Assembly (NCBI GenBank): GCA_030637945.1
Contig: DAOWFN010000137.1
Location: forward strand, 1-11,805
Source: Gammaproteobacteria bacterium
Lineage (GTDB): Bacteria > Pseudomonadota > Gammaproteobacteria > SZUA-229
Reading direction: 5' to 3'
DNA: 11,805 bases
Shown here: positions 1 to 7,954 of the stretch, piece after piece
Position numbering within the stretch: the first letter of the stretch is position 1
Layout: every line of letters begins with the position of its first letter
Notes under the pieces: generated by a model
Told to the model about the DNA's origin: nothing
What the model saw: the letters and a program-made list of their open reading frames with translations, nothing else
The model's database searches: none
Program-made: the position numbers and the translations under genes

Positions 1-59
1 GCGCCCAGCAGAAAAGCAGAAAAAAACTATCGTCTTACTTTAAAAAATTCAGGGGAATT

Positions 60-662
60 ATGATGAATCCACTATTATCAATCAAAGGCACTATAGCCGT
101 TGGTTTTATCCTGGCTCTAGCCGTAGCATTTGGCATGGGCAGCGGTATTGACGGCTTAAAAGCCGCAGCTATGGTTTGGATACACGTACTGGCCGGTGTT
201 GTATGGATCGGCTTACTTTACTACTTCAACTTTGTTCAAGTTCCAGGTGTGGGCGCAGCATTGGCTGATTCCGATGGCCCAGGTCCAGCAGCGATCAACA
301 AATATGTCGCGCCAACTGCACTACTTTGGTTCCGTATGGCAGCAGCAGTAACCTGGTTAACCGGCCTTAGCGCTCTAGCATCACTCGGCGGCGGCATGCA
401 GGGCATTATCGATGCGTTTACCTTTGCTAACGGCATGGCAATTATCGGCCTGGGTGCATGGTTAGGTACTATTATGTTATTTAACGTATGGGTTCTAATC
501 TGGCCTAACCAGAAGAAGATTCTGGGTCTGGATGGTCAGCAGCACGATGCAGACACCATTGCTTCAGCGAAGAAAGTTGCATTGATGGCTTCACGTACTA
601 ATACTGCGCTGTCTATTCCGATGTTACTTTGCATGGTTGGTTTTGCGCATAGTCTTGCTTAA
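60..662 (+). CDS. PuuD-like (urate hydroxylase membrane domain) integral membrane protein
   Basis: This is a 200-residue protein with about five hydrophobic segments, at roughly residues 10-28, 36-58, 86-109, 124-148 and 182-198. The second segment (WIHVLAGVVWIGLLYYFNFVQ, about 40-60) and the stretch IWPNQKKILG (147-156) resemble the N-terminal membrane domain of PuuD-type urate hydroxylases. Full-length PuuD also carries a C-terminal cytochrome c domain. Here there is no CXXCH haem motif and the protein ends after the membrane part, so it is a stand-alone member and urate oxidation should not be assumed. Histidine 42 in the second helix could be a cofactor ligand, but that is inference. AGGGG at 51-55 is a clear ribosome binding site. 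Two adjacent ATGs (60 and 63) are possible starts, and 63 has the better spacing. The gene appears monocistronic, ending 18 bp before a strong terminator. Its substrate and role are unknown. Confidence 0.75.
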   Translation: MMNPLLSIKGTIAVGFILALAVAFGMGSGIDGLKAAAMVWIHVLAGVVWIGLLYYFNFVQVPGVGAALADSDGPGPAAINKYVAPTALLWFRMAAAVTWLTGLSALASLGGGMQGIIDAFTFANGMAIIGLGAWLGTIMLFNVWVLIWPNQKKILGLDGQQHDADTIASAKKVALMASRTNTALSIPMLLCMVGFAHSLA

Positions 663-680
663 TTAGCAATTCTAGCTTTC

Positions 681-720
681 AAAAGGCGGCTTACTGTTTA
701 CACAGTAAGCCGCCTTTTTT
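681..720 (+). terminator. Rho-independent terminator after the PuuD-like gene
   Basis: A perfect 16-17 bp stem (681-697 with 702-718) closes on a four-base loop and runs into a T tract (715-720). The A run at the left base and T run at the right base mean it could also work on the minus strand. It separates the membrane-protein gene from the repeat-rich gap before argD. Confidence 0.92.
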
Positions 721-768
721 ATTGGTTGTCATTTATTGGCATTTACCGTGTGTTTATAATTTAGTATT

Positions 769-797
769 GCGGGTCTCGCCCGCAGGGCGAGAACCGC
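769..797. repeat. REP-like GC-rich hairpin
   Basis: TCTCGCCC (774-781) pairs with GGGCGAGA (785-792) around a GCA loop. After one mismatch, GCGG (769-772) pairs with CCGC (794-797). The hairpin is much more GC-rich than its AT-rich surroundings and has no T tract, so it is not a standard terminator. It looks like a repetitive extragenic palindrome. Copy number elsewhere in the genome cannot be seen from this window. Confidence 0.55.
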
Positions 798-854
798 AAG
801 GCTCAAGAAAACAAAAATCATAAATGTTATTCCACCTACCCAGCTAAACCAAAA

Positions 855-880
855 TCGCGGAACAAGATTCCGCTCCTACA
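855..880 (-). repeat. REP element of the TGTAGGAGCG type
   Basis: Read on the minus strand it starts TGTAGGAGCGGAA and ends TTCCGCGA. The stem GCGGAA (857-862) pairs with TTCCGC (868-873) around a five-base loop. The leading GTAG next to an imperfect GC-rich hairpin matches the build of REP sequences mobilised by REP-associated tyrosine transposases, and the TGTRGGAGCG...CGCGA frame is familiar from Pseudomonas REPs. No transposase gene lies in the window, so the element would be moved in trans if it is mobile. Confidence 0.65.
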
Positions 881-917
881 GAAACACAAAGCTAAAAAAA
901 CACACCAATCCAAACTA

Positions 918-945
918 TTGCTTTACATAAAACTACGAGTATAAT
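918..945 (+). promoter_or_regulatory. Predicted sigma70 promoter upstream of argD
   Basis: A perfect -10 hexamer TATAAT lies at 940-945, with TTGCTT at 918-923 as the -35, separated by 16 bp. Transcription would start near 952. It is the only good promoter match seen in the gap before argD and is the likely source of argDF transcripts. The predicted start falls about three bases before a terminator-like palindrome. Confidence 0.6.
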
Positions 946-954
946 CAGACCCTT

Positions 955-990
955 AAAAGCGGTAGCCATGGCTACCGCTTTTGCTTTTTA
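955..990 (+). terminator. Terminator-like palindrome in the argD leader (possible attenuator)
   Basis: Positions 955-982 form a perfect 28-bp palindrome; as RNA it would be a 12-bp stem with a CAUG loop. It is followed by GCTTTTTA (983-990), so it has the form of an intrinsic terminator. It lies between the predicted promoter (918-945) and argD (1036). It could attenuate argDF, end a very short RNA of about 37 nt, or protect the 5' end of the mRNA. I see no leader peptide or alternative pairing arm, so the regulatory reading is inference. Confidence 0.6.
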
Positions 991-1035
991 TACAACAAAT
1001 TTACCAGTATCACTTAATATTAATTAAACAGAATA

Positions 1036-2241
1036 ATGACAACAAACGAACACCTGATGAAAACTTACGCACCACTTGATATTACTTTTGAACGTGGTGA
1101 AGGCGTATATCTTTGGGACACCAACAAACAACAGTATCTGGATGCTTTATGTGGCATCGCTGTATGCGGTCTGGGGCATGCCCACCCTGCCGTAACACAA
1201 ACGATTTGCGAACAAGCCTCTAAACTATTGCACACATCAAATCTTTACAAGATCAGCAATCAAGAACACCTTGCGGATCAGTTATGCGAACTATCAAACA
1301 TGTCTCGCGTATTTTTCTCTAACTCTGGCGCAGAAGCAAATGAAGCCGCCATTAAAATCGCACGTCTGTATGGTCATCAAAAAAACATAAAGAATCCAAA
1401 CATCATCGTCATGGAAAACAGCTTCCATGGCAGAACGATGGCGACACTTAGTGCCACAGGAAATCGTAAAGTACAGGCTGGTTTTGAACCACTAGTGCAA
1501 GGTTTCGTGCGTGCACCATATAATGACGTCGCTGCGATAAAAAACATTGCTGACAACAATAATGATGTGGTTGCCATTTTAGTTGAACCTGTTCAAGGTG
1601 AAAGCGGCGTCAATGTACCTGATCAGAACTATTTAAATCAGCTGCGTGAAATTTGCGATGAAAACGACTGGCTATTAATGCTGGATGAAATACAAACGGG
1701 TATGGGGCGCACCGGTCAATGGTTCGCTTTTCAGCACAATCAGATACAGCCCGATGTGATGACTCTTGCTAAAGCATTAGGCAATGGCGTACCGATCGGT
1801 GCCTGCCTGGCAAATGAAAAAGCCGGTGGAATTATGCAACCAGGAAACCACGGTTCAACCTTTGGCGGCAACCCGCTGATGTGTGCGACAGCATCTGCGG
1901 TCATCGACACCATCAGGTCAGACATGCTGGTCGATAATGCCAAACAACTGGGTGACTACATGCTAAAAAGTTTTACAGAAAAACTTTCCGCTATCGATAG
2001 CGTAACTGAAGTTCGCGGTCTGGGCCTGATGATAGGCATCGAGCTGGATAATAACCAGCTGAAACATGACTGTACTGAATTTGTAAAACTGGCTCTGGAT
2101 AAAAAACTATTAATTAATGTTGCTGGTGGCAACGTCATTCGCTTGCTGCCGCCATTAATCATTGATCAACAACATGCAGACACGATTATTGCCACCGTGA
2201 GCGACTTGATTATTTCATCAGTACAACAGGCCGCTGCGTAA
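1036..2241 (+). CDS. argD: Acetylornithine aminotransferase (class III, PLP-dependent)
   Basis: A 401-residue class III aminotransferase. ArgD exchanges the amino group between N-acetylglutamate semialdehyde plus glutamate and N2-acetylornithine plus 2-oxoglutarate, the fourth step of arginine synthesis, in the cytoplasm; many ArgD proteins also act in lysine synthesis. Visible motifs are NSGAEANEAAIK (96-107), SFHGRT (129-134), EPVQGE (184-189), LDEIQTGMGRTG (216-227) and STFGGNP (274-280). K246 in TLAKALGNG is the predicted pyridoxal phosphate lysine. Length is normal for the family. The start at 1036 gives a typical ArgD N-terminus (TTNEHLMKTYAPL). An ATG at 1057 is an alternative, and neither has a good ribosome binding site. 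argF follows after 16 bp, which supports ArgD over related omega-aminotransferases. A promoter and a terminator-like hairpin lie upstream. Confidence 0.93.
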   Translation: MTTNEHLMKTYAPLDITFERGEGVYLWDTNKQQYLDALCGIAVCGLGHAHPAVTQTICEQASKLLHTSNLYKISNQEHLADQLCELSNMSRVFFSNSGAEANEAAIKIARLYGHQKNIKNPNIIVMENSFHGRTMATLSATGNRKVQAGFEPLVQGFVRAPYNDVAAIKNIADNNNDVVAILVEPVQGESGVNVPDQNYLNQLREICDENDWLLMLDEIQTGMGRTGQWFAFQHNQIQPDVMTLAKALGNGVPIGACLANEKAGGIMQPGNHGSTFGGNPLMCATASAVIDTIRSDMLVDNAKQLGDYMLKSFTEKLSAIDSVTEVRGLGLMIGIELDNNQLKHDCTEFVKLALDKKLLINVAGGNVIRLLPPLIIDQQHADTIIATVSDLIISSVQQAAA

Positions 2242-2257
2242 CAGATAAAATTTTGAA

Positions 2258-3172
2258 ATGAATACTAAAGATATAAGACATTTTTTAACATTAACTGATT
2301 TAAGTTCTATGGAATTTAAACAGTTGATCCATCGTGCCATTGAATTAAAAGCCATACAACATCGTGGCGAAATCTTTGAGCCTCTAAAAAACAAAGTCCT
2401 GGCGATGATCTTCGAAAAGTCTTCAACAAGAACTCGCGTCTCGTTTGAAACGGGAATGGCACAGTTTGGCGGGCATGCCATTTTTTTATCGCCTCGTGAC
2501 ACACAGCTTGGTCGTGGCGAACCGATAGAAGATAGTGCAAAAGTACTGTCTAGCATGACTGACTGCCTGATGGTAAGAACCTTTGAACACGAAAAAATTG
2601 AATTATTGGCGAAACATTCCTCTGTACCGGTAATCAATGGCCTTACTGATGATGTGCACCCCTGTCAATTACTTGCCGACATGCAAACTTTCTTCGAGCA
2701 ACGTGGTGACATCAAAGGCAAAACCGTTACCTGGGTTGGCGATGGCAATAACATGTGTCATTCTTACATGCATGCCGCCAAACTACTTGATTTCAAACTA
2801 AACATCGCTTGCCCCAAGGGCTTTGAACCAGAACAAGTTTTCATCGATGAGGCCGACGAACACATATCGATCACTCAAGATGTTCCCGCCGCGTGCTCCA
2901 ATAGCGATCTAATCGTTACCGATGTCTGGGCCAGCATGGGACAGGAAGAAGAACAAAAAATTCGCGAGCAAGCATTTAGCGGTTACCAGGTAACGGCAGA
3001 GCTAATGCGTCTTGCAAATGAAGACGTTTTGTTTATGCATTGCCTGCCCGCACACCGCGGAGAGGAAGTTAGCGCAGATGTTATCGATGGAAACCAAAGT
3101 GTTGTTTGGGAAGAAGCAGAAAATCGCTTACACGCGCAAAAAGCACTACTTGAATTTTTATTAGTTGCATAA
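2258..3172 (+). CDS. argF: Ornithine carbamoyltransferase
   Basis: A 304-residue cytoplasmic enzyme that makes citrulline from ornithine and carbamoyl phosphate. The carbamoyl-phosphate loop STRTR is at residues 56-60, HPCQ at 134-137, the ornithine-binding DVWASMG at 222-228, and HCLPAHRG at 261-268. DVWASMG together with HCLP marks it as an ornithine rather than aspartate carbamoyltransferase, and the length fits an anabolic enzyme. It begins 16 bp after argD, so the two are almost certainly cotranscribed. No Shine-Dalgarno is evident (TTTTGAAATG). I see no terminator between argF and lptD 67 bp downstream, so read-through into the envelope cluster is possible. Confidence 0.95.
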   Translation: MNTKDIRHFLTLTDLSSMEFKQLIHRAIELKAIQHRGEIFEPLKNKVLAMIFEKSSTRTRVSFETGMAQFGGHAIFLSPRDTQLGRGEPIEDSAKVLSSMTDCLMVRTFEHEKIELLAKHSSVPVINGLTDDVHPCQLLADMQTFFEQRGDIKGKTVTWVGDGNNMCHSYMHAAKLLDFKLNIACPKGFEPEQVFIDEADEHISITQDVPAACSNSDLIVTDVWASMGQEEEQKIREQAFSGYQVTAELMRLANEDVLFMHCLPAHRGEEVSADVIDGNQSVVWEEAENRLHAQKALLEFLLVA

Positions 3173-3239
3173 AGAATATTAGACCACAAAATAAAAACAC
3201 TCGTTGATTACAAAACCCTTTAAAAAGTTTTTTATTATT

Positions 3240-5543
3240 ATGTGTGAAAAATCATCACGCTATAACAGCCTCCTATTTATCTCGGGCATTTTATTTTTAA
3301 CACTAGGCTCACAAAATACTTTTGCTGACACTGGAAACAACACCCTGAGCAACAACCTTAATTTAAATCTTTGCCGGACAGAAGACAGTGCTGCAACCAA
3401 ACATACAAGACCAAGAATATTTTCATCTGAGGACATAAACAATACTGAGATCAGTGCCGACTTTACTCAATCAAGCAGTGATGGTTCAACATCACTTGAT
3501 GGCAATGTGGTCATAGAAAAACATCTACTACGCGTTTCTGCAGACCATGCCCACTACGACAGACAAAAAGAAGAATTACAGGTATCGGGTAACGTTCACA
3601 TAGATACAGAAAAACTTTCACTGGATGCCGACTCAGGTACAGTTAATATGAATATCACTAGTGAGATCAATAACACTCAGGGATATTTTAAAAATATTAA
3701 ATTCTTTATCCCTGACAGCAATATGAAAGGCAAAGCTGAAACTATTCATGCCAGTGACAGCGATAATATAAATCAGCATTCAATATTGAATAACGCAAGC
3801 ATCACTAGTTGTGACTTATTTGACCCTGACTGGTTTATCAGTGCTGAAAAAATAAAGCTAGATCACGTAGAAGAATACGGATCAGCTGATGACGTGGTCG
3901 TTCGCTTTAAAGGCATCCCCTTTTTATATACGCCTTATATCGAATTTCCCACCAGTAATAGAAGACGCTCTGGTCTTTTGTTTCCCGAGCTTGGCTCATC
4001 ATCATCAAGAGGGATCGAGCTCGCGATGCCCTGGTACTGGAATATCGCTCCAAATCAGGATGCTTTAATCACACCGCGCTACATGGAAAAACGTGGACTC
4101 GGATTAGACGGCGACTACCGCTACTTAACAAAGTCAACCAACGGCGAATTAAAAGGCTCATACTTGCGCAAAGATGATATTGCAGAAGAGGAGCGTTACC
4201 AGGTTGACTATAAACAACATTCAAGTATTTCATCTAACCTGTTATTTGACGTTAATTTGCGTGATATCTCTGACGCAAATTACTTTAATGACTTCTCCAG
4301 CAGTATCGGCACTACCAGTCAAACCCATCTAGATAGAAGCGCTGCTCTTCGTTATGATCTACACAACTGGCATATGCGTGCTCTGATACAGGATATCAAA
4401 ACAATCGATGACGCTGCGCCATTGAGCGAACGCCCCTATGAGCGACTACCTCAGCTAACATTAAATGGTGATACGCAAGTACTAAATAGCCCTTTACTTT
4501 TCACGCTGGACTCTGAGTTGGTTGATTTCACACATGAAGATGACAGCATAATCACAGGAACCCGCTTCATATTGCGTCCAGGATTTCACCTACCCATCAG
4601 TGGTAATTTCTGGTTTATTGATCCAGCCGTTAAGCTCAGCCATACGCAATATGATGTCGATGCTAATGCCGTCGGAGCTGCTACAGTCAGTGATCGCAAC
4701 CTGCTGATAGGCAGTGTCGACGCTGGATTATTTTTTGAACGTTTCCTCAAAAACGGTTACCAGCATACCCTGGAACCAAGACTGTATTACTTAAACGTAC
4801 CATTTGAAGATCAGAGCAACGCACCGCTATTTGATACCAGCACACCTGACTTTAGCGTATCGCAGTTGTTTCGAGATAATCGCTTTATTGGCGGGGATCG
4901 CGTAGGTGACACTAATCAGCTCACATTGGCATTAACCAGTAGAGTAATAAATCCGAATACCGGTAATGAGTTAGTACGTGCCAGTATTGGCCAAATATAT
5001 TATTTTGAAGACAGGAAAGTCTCATTAGACGGAAGTATCGATACCTCTAGTCAATCCGATGTAATAGCAGAGTTAGAGACAAACTGGGGTCGCTGGAAAA
5101 GTACTATCGATCTCCAGTTAGACATTAAAGACAGCACCTTATCTAAAGAACACTATTTTTTACACTATCTAGCTGATGCTCGCCATCTATTTAATATCGG
5201 CTACCGGAAACGTATAATAAACAAAAGCATCGATATCGAACAAACTGACACATCATTTGTCTATGCTATCAACAATGAATACAGCAGTTTTGTACGCTGG
5301 AATTACTCACTAAAAGATAATAAAAATATTGATTCAATAGCAGGTATCGCATATGACAGCTGCTGCTGGTCAATCCAGTTGTTAGCGCAACGCAGATTAC
5401 AAAATTCAACAACAATTAACGACGTCTATGACAATTCGATACTGGTACAATTTGTATTCAAAGGGCTTGGCAGTTTATCTGGCAGCACAGCCAAAACCAC
5501 ACTGGAACAGTCAATATATGGCTACACTGATGTCCTGCATTAA
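3240..5543 (+). CDS. lptD: LPS assembly outer-membrane protein LptD
   Basis: LptD forms the outer-membrane beta-barrel that, with the lipoprotein LptE, inserts lipopolysaccharide into the outer leaflet. From the ATG at 3240 the protein has 767 residues with a signal peptide ending near residue 29 (NTFA/DTG). An LptA-like beta-jellyroll region follows at roughly 70-200, then the barrel. RRRSG (241-245) and PWYWNIAPNQDALITP (264-279) are strongly LptD-like. C45, C191 and the adjacent pair C708-C709 match the four-cysteine plan of E. coli LptD, where long-range disulfides are needed for function. An in-frame TTG at 3204 would add 12 residues including a basic patch; neither start has a clear ribosome binding site, and ATG gives a normal signal peptide. 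surA, whose product helps fold LptD in E. coli, starts 22 bp downstream. Confidence 0.95.
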   Translation: MCEKSSRYNSLLFISGILFLTLGSQNTFADTGNNTLSNNLNLNLCRTEDSAATKHTRPRIFSSEDINNTEISADFTQSSSDGSTSLDGNVVIEKHLLRVSADHAHYDRQKEELQVSGNVHIDTEKLSLDADSGTVNMNITSEINNTQGYFKNIKFFIPDSNMKGKAETIHASDSDNINQHSILNNASITSCDLFDPDWFISAEKIKLDHVEEYGSADDVVVRFKGIPFLYTPYIEFPTSNRRRSGLLFPELGSSSSRGIELAMPWYWNIAPNQDALITPRYMEKRGLGLDGDYRYLTKSTNGELKGSYLRKDDIAEEERYQVDYKQHSSISSNLLFDVNLRDISDANYFNDFSSSIGTTSQTHLDRSAALRYDLHNWHMRALIQDIKTIDDAAPLSERPYERLPQLTLNGDTQVLNSPLLFTLDSELVDFTHEDDSIITGTRFILRPGFHLPISGNFWFIDPAVKLSHTQYDVDANAVGAATVSDRNLLIGSVDAGLFFERFLKNGYQHTLEPRLYYLNVPFEDQSNAPLFDTSTPDFSVSQLFRDNRFIGGDRVGDTNQLTLALTSRVINPNTGNELVRASIGQIYYFEDRKVSLDGSIDTSSQSDVIAELETNWGRWKSTIDLQLDIKDSTLSKEHYFLHYLADARHLFNIGYRKRIINKSIDIEQTDTSFVYAINNEYSSFVRWNYSLKDNKNIDSIAGIAYDSCCWSIQLLAQRRLQNSTTINDVYDNSILVQFVFKGLGSLSGSTAKTTLEQSIYGYTDVLH

Positions 5544-5565
5544 ATAACACCGAACAAACCTCATT

Positions 5566-6852
5566 ATGAATATCACTCGACTAATTTATTTTTTATCGCT
5601 TACTGTAGCAACAACTTTATCGCATGCTGCGATAAAACCACTCGACCACATCATCGTTGTTGTAAATGATGATGTAATCACATACGCCATGCTGGAAGAC
5701 CGCGTTAAAGACTTTCATAAACAATTAGAACTAAGCCAGTTATCGAGAATAGAACCAGAAGCCCTGAAAAAACAGGTCCTGGAAAGAATGATTCGCGATA
5801 CCATTCAGATTCAACGAGCAAAACTATTTGGAATTACCGTTGATGATTTAATGTTAAATCGTATGCTGGAACAATTAGCGAAAAGTAACAAAATGTCACT
5901 TGAAATGTTTCGTGACACGATAGAGAGTGAAGGCATCAACTACACTCGCTTCCGTGAACAGACACGTGATGAGATAATAATCAAACAGTTGCAGGAACGA
6001 ATCGTCGTCAGCAAAATTAATGTTTCTGATCAAGAGATACAACAATTTATCGAACAGAACGAATCATCAGACTCATCTGACGTGACTTATCATCTACGCC
6101 ATATATTAATTGCGACACCAGAATCTGCAACACCGGAAGATATCGATAAAGCTAAAGAACAGGCTGACTTCGTATACAAACGTTTAGCCCAAGGCAGTAA
6201 ATTTGAAGACCTGGCCATTAAAGAATCCAGTGGTCGTAACGCATTAAAAGGTGGCGACCTGGGCGAACGAAAAGCGAATGAATTACCACAACTCTTCGTT
6301 GACGCTGTAAAAGACCTCTCCTCCGGCGAATCATCTAAACCTGTCAAAAGTGCGAGTGGTTTTCACCTGTTGCACTTAATAAGCAGCTCTAATGATCAGC
6401 TCATGGTCAAACAAACGCACGCTCGTCACATATTAATTAGACCCAACGATGAAGTCAGTGATGACCAGGCTCGCGAAACACTTCTGAAAGTAAAACAAGA
6501 AATTGAAGACGGGAAAAGTTTCGCTGAACTTGCCAGTGAATATTCTGATGATCCAGGATCAAAAATAAAGGGCGGAGATCTTGGTTGGGCAGGCCCCGGT
6601 GACTTCACACCCGTATTTGAAAATGTTTCAAACAGTCTATCCATAGGACAAATATCAGAACCCTTTAAAACGCAATTCGGCTGGCACATACTCGAAGTCC
6701 TGGCGCATCGTGACCATGATCAAACAAAAACAAACAAACAGAATCGGGCGAGAAACGCTATCCAGAAAAGAAAAATCGATGAAGAACTTCGACTTTGGTT
6801 ACGTCGCATCCGTGACGAAGCATACGTTGAATTCATCGATGAAGAAGCCTGA
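5566..6852 (+). CDS. surA: Periplasmic chaperone / peptidyl-prolyl isomerase SurA
   Basis: SurA escorts unfolded outer-membrane proteins across the periplasm to the BAM machinery. The 428-residue product matches the family length. A signal peptide ends near residue 21 (LSHA/A), and the chaperone N-domain (about 22-165) begins PLDHIIVVVNDDVIT. Two parvulin domains follow: the first about 174-272 (RHILIATPE, KGGDLGE, GFHLLHL), the second about 284-382 (ARHILIRP, DPGSKIKGGDLGW, FGWHILEV). A C-terminal helix (about 390-420) completes the fold. The second domain keeps more of the parvulin signature than the first, as is usual in SurA. It lies between lptD and pdxA with gaps of 22 and 26 bp, so all three probably share a transcript. 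No Shine-Dalgarno sequence is visible. Confidence 0.96.
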   Translation: MNITRLIYFLSLTVATTLSHAAIKPLDHIIVVVNDDVITYAMLEDRVKDFHKQLELSQLSRIEPEALKKQVLERMIRDTIQIQRAKLFGITVDDLMLNRMLEQLAKSNKMSLEMFRDTIESEGINYTRFREQTRDEIIIKQLQERIVVSKINVSDQEIQQFIEQNESSDSSDVTYHLRHILIATPESATPEDIDKAKEQADFVYKRLAQGSKFEDLAIKESSGRNALKGGDLGERKANELPQLFVDAVKDLSSGESSKPVKSASGFHLLHLISSSNDQLMVKQTHARHILIRPNDEVSDDQARETLLKVKQEIEDGKSFAELASEYSDDPGSKIKGGDLGWAGPGDFTPVFENVSNSLSIGQISEPFKTQFGWHILEVLAHRDHDQTKTNKQNRARNAIQKRKIDEELRLWLRRIRDEAYVEFIDEEA

Positions 6853-6878
6853 TACATACTTAAAACCAAGCTTCAGAC

Positions 6879-7871
6879 ATGCGTTCAGAGAATACGAAAA
6901 TAGTTATCACTGCAGGCGAACCAGCAGGTATCGGTGCTGATATCTGCCTGAGCCTGAAACCCTTTAATAACACTGAACTATATATTATTGCAGACCCGGC
7001 CCTGTTAACTGATCGTGCAACAAAGTTGCAACAGAAAGTAGAACTAAATATTCATCGTGACACTGATGATCTATCAAAAAATTACGATAAAAATAAACTA
7101 AATATCATCCCGTTAAAGTTACATGGCGATTCTGCACCCGGGAAGCTTGATACGATTAACAGTCAATATGTACTACAGATGCTAGATCTTGCATGTGACT
7201 TATGTCTGAAAAAAAGTGTCGACGCCATGGTTACCGGGCCTGTACAAAAAAGCATCATCAATGAAGCAGGTTTTACTTTTACAGGTCATACTGAATACCT
7301 TGCAGAGAGATCATCGACCACGCATCCTATACAGCCAGTAATGATGCTAGCCACTCGTACGCTACGTGTTGCGCTCGCCACAACGCATCTGCCTCTAAAA
7401 AATATCAGTAAGGCGATAACCAAACAATCCCTCACTGACACACTGACCACATTAAATGAATTTTTAAAAAAACACGCAGATATTGAACAACCGACAATAC
7501 TCGTCTGCGGTTTAAACCCTCATGCTGGCGAGGATGGTAATCTTGGTGATGAGGAAATCACTACCATTATCCCTGTCGTCGAGAAACTAAAACAACAAGG
7601 CCTTAACCTAATAGGACCCTTACCCGCTGATACATTATTTACTCAAAAATATTTAGAAAATGCCGATGCAGTACTTGCCATGTTTCATGACCAGGGCCTA
7701 CCGGTACTTAAATACAGTGGATTTGGCAAGGCGGTAAACATCACACTCGGTTTACCATTTACACGCACCTCTGTTGATCATGGCACCGCTCTGGATCTTG
7801 CCGGCACAGGCAAAGCCAATGCTAGCAGCTTACACGAGGCAATTAAAATGGCGATAAAATATTGTGAATAG
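6879..7871 (+). CDS. pdxA: 4-hydroxythreonine-4-phosphate dehydrogenase
   Basis: PdxA oxidises 4-phosphohydroxy-L-threonine with NAD in the DXP-dependent route to pyridoxal phosphate, and acts in the cytoplasm. The product has 330 residues (329 in E. coli). It opens with the signature TAGEPAGIG (11-19). MVTGPVQKSIINEAG (117-131) and GHTEYLAE (136-143) are typical. H170, H215 (in GLNPHAGE) and H270 (in MFHDQGLPVLK) have exactly the 45- and 55-residue spacing of the metal-binding histidines of E. coli PdxA (166, 211, 266), so the active site looks intact. It starts 26 bp after surA. The last residues and the TAG stop lie inside a copy of a short repeat (GTGAATAGT, 7864-7872) whose inverted partners sit just before rsmA, so the extreme C-terminus may have been set by the repeat. 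Confidence 0.96.
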   Translation: MRSENTKIVITAGEPAGIGADICLSLKPFNNTELYIIADPALLTDRATKLQQKVELNIHRDTDDLSKNYDKNKLNIIPLKLHGDSAPGKLDTINSQYVLQMLDLACDLCLKKSVDAMVTGPVQKSIINEAGFTFTGHTEYLAERSSTTHPIQPVMMLATRTLRVALATTHLPLKNISKAITKQSLTDTLTTLNEFLKKHADIEQPTILVCGLNPHAGEDGNLGDEEITTIIPVVEKLKQQGLNLIGPLPADTLFTQKYLENADAVLAMFHDQGLPVLKYSGFGKAVNITLGLPFTRTSVDHGTALDLAGTGKANASSLHEAIKMAIKYCE

Positions 7872-7946
7872 TGAATTTTAAAACCACCTGTAAATCTGAC
7901 GCAACTATTGTTAAGCTTTTAACTATTCACTGTTAACTATTCACTG
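7864..7946. repeat. Tandem 14-bp repeat with inverted partner between pdxA and rsmA
   Basis: TTAACTATTCACTG occurs twice head to tail at 7919-7932 and 7933-7946, and a shortened copy AACTATTGTTAA lies at 7903-7914. The reverse complement of its core, GTGAATAGT, is at 7864-7872 and contains the pdxA stop codon. A transcript could pair the left copy with either right copy, giving two alternative 9-bp hairpins. The second tandem copy ends 8 bp before the rsmA ATG and so takes up the usual ribosome-binding region. Confidence 0.75.
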
Positions 7947-7954
7947 CTTTTAAT

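Noticed and set aside
1..59. Leader before the first gene examined for a promoter or the end of another gene.
   Set aside because: Only the AGGGG ribosome binding site is clear. No -35/-10 pair or coding end can be supported in so short a stretch.
1011..1030. AT-rich palindromes TTAATATTAA and TTAATTAA before argD considered as an ArgR box.
   Set aside because: They lack the TGAAT/ATTCA half-sites expected of an E. coli-type ARG box. Such AT palindromes are common by chance in AT-rich leaders.
2218..2637. A 139-codon open frame on the minus strand across the argD-argF junction.
   Set aside because: It lies antisense to two well-supported conserved genes, has no recognisable domain and no ribosome binding site that I can see. 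It is a by-product of the argD/argF codons.
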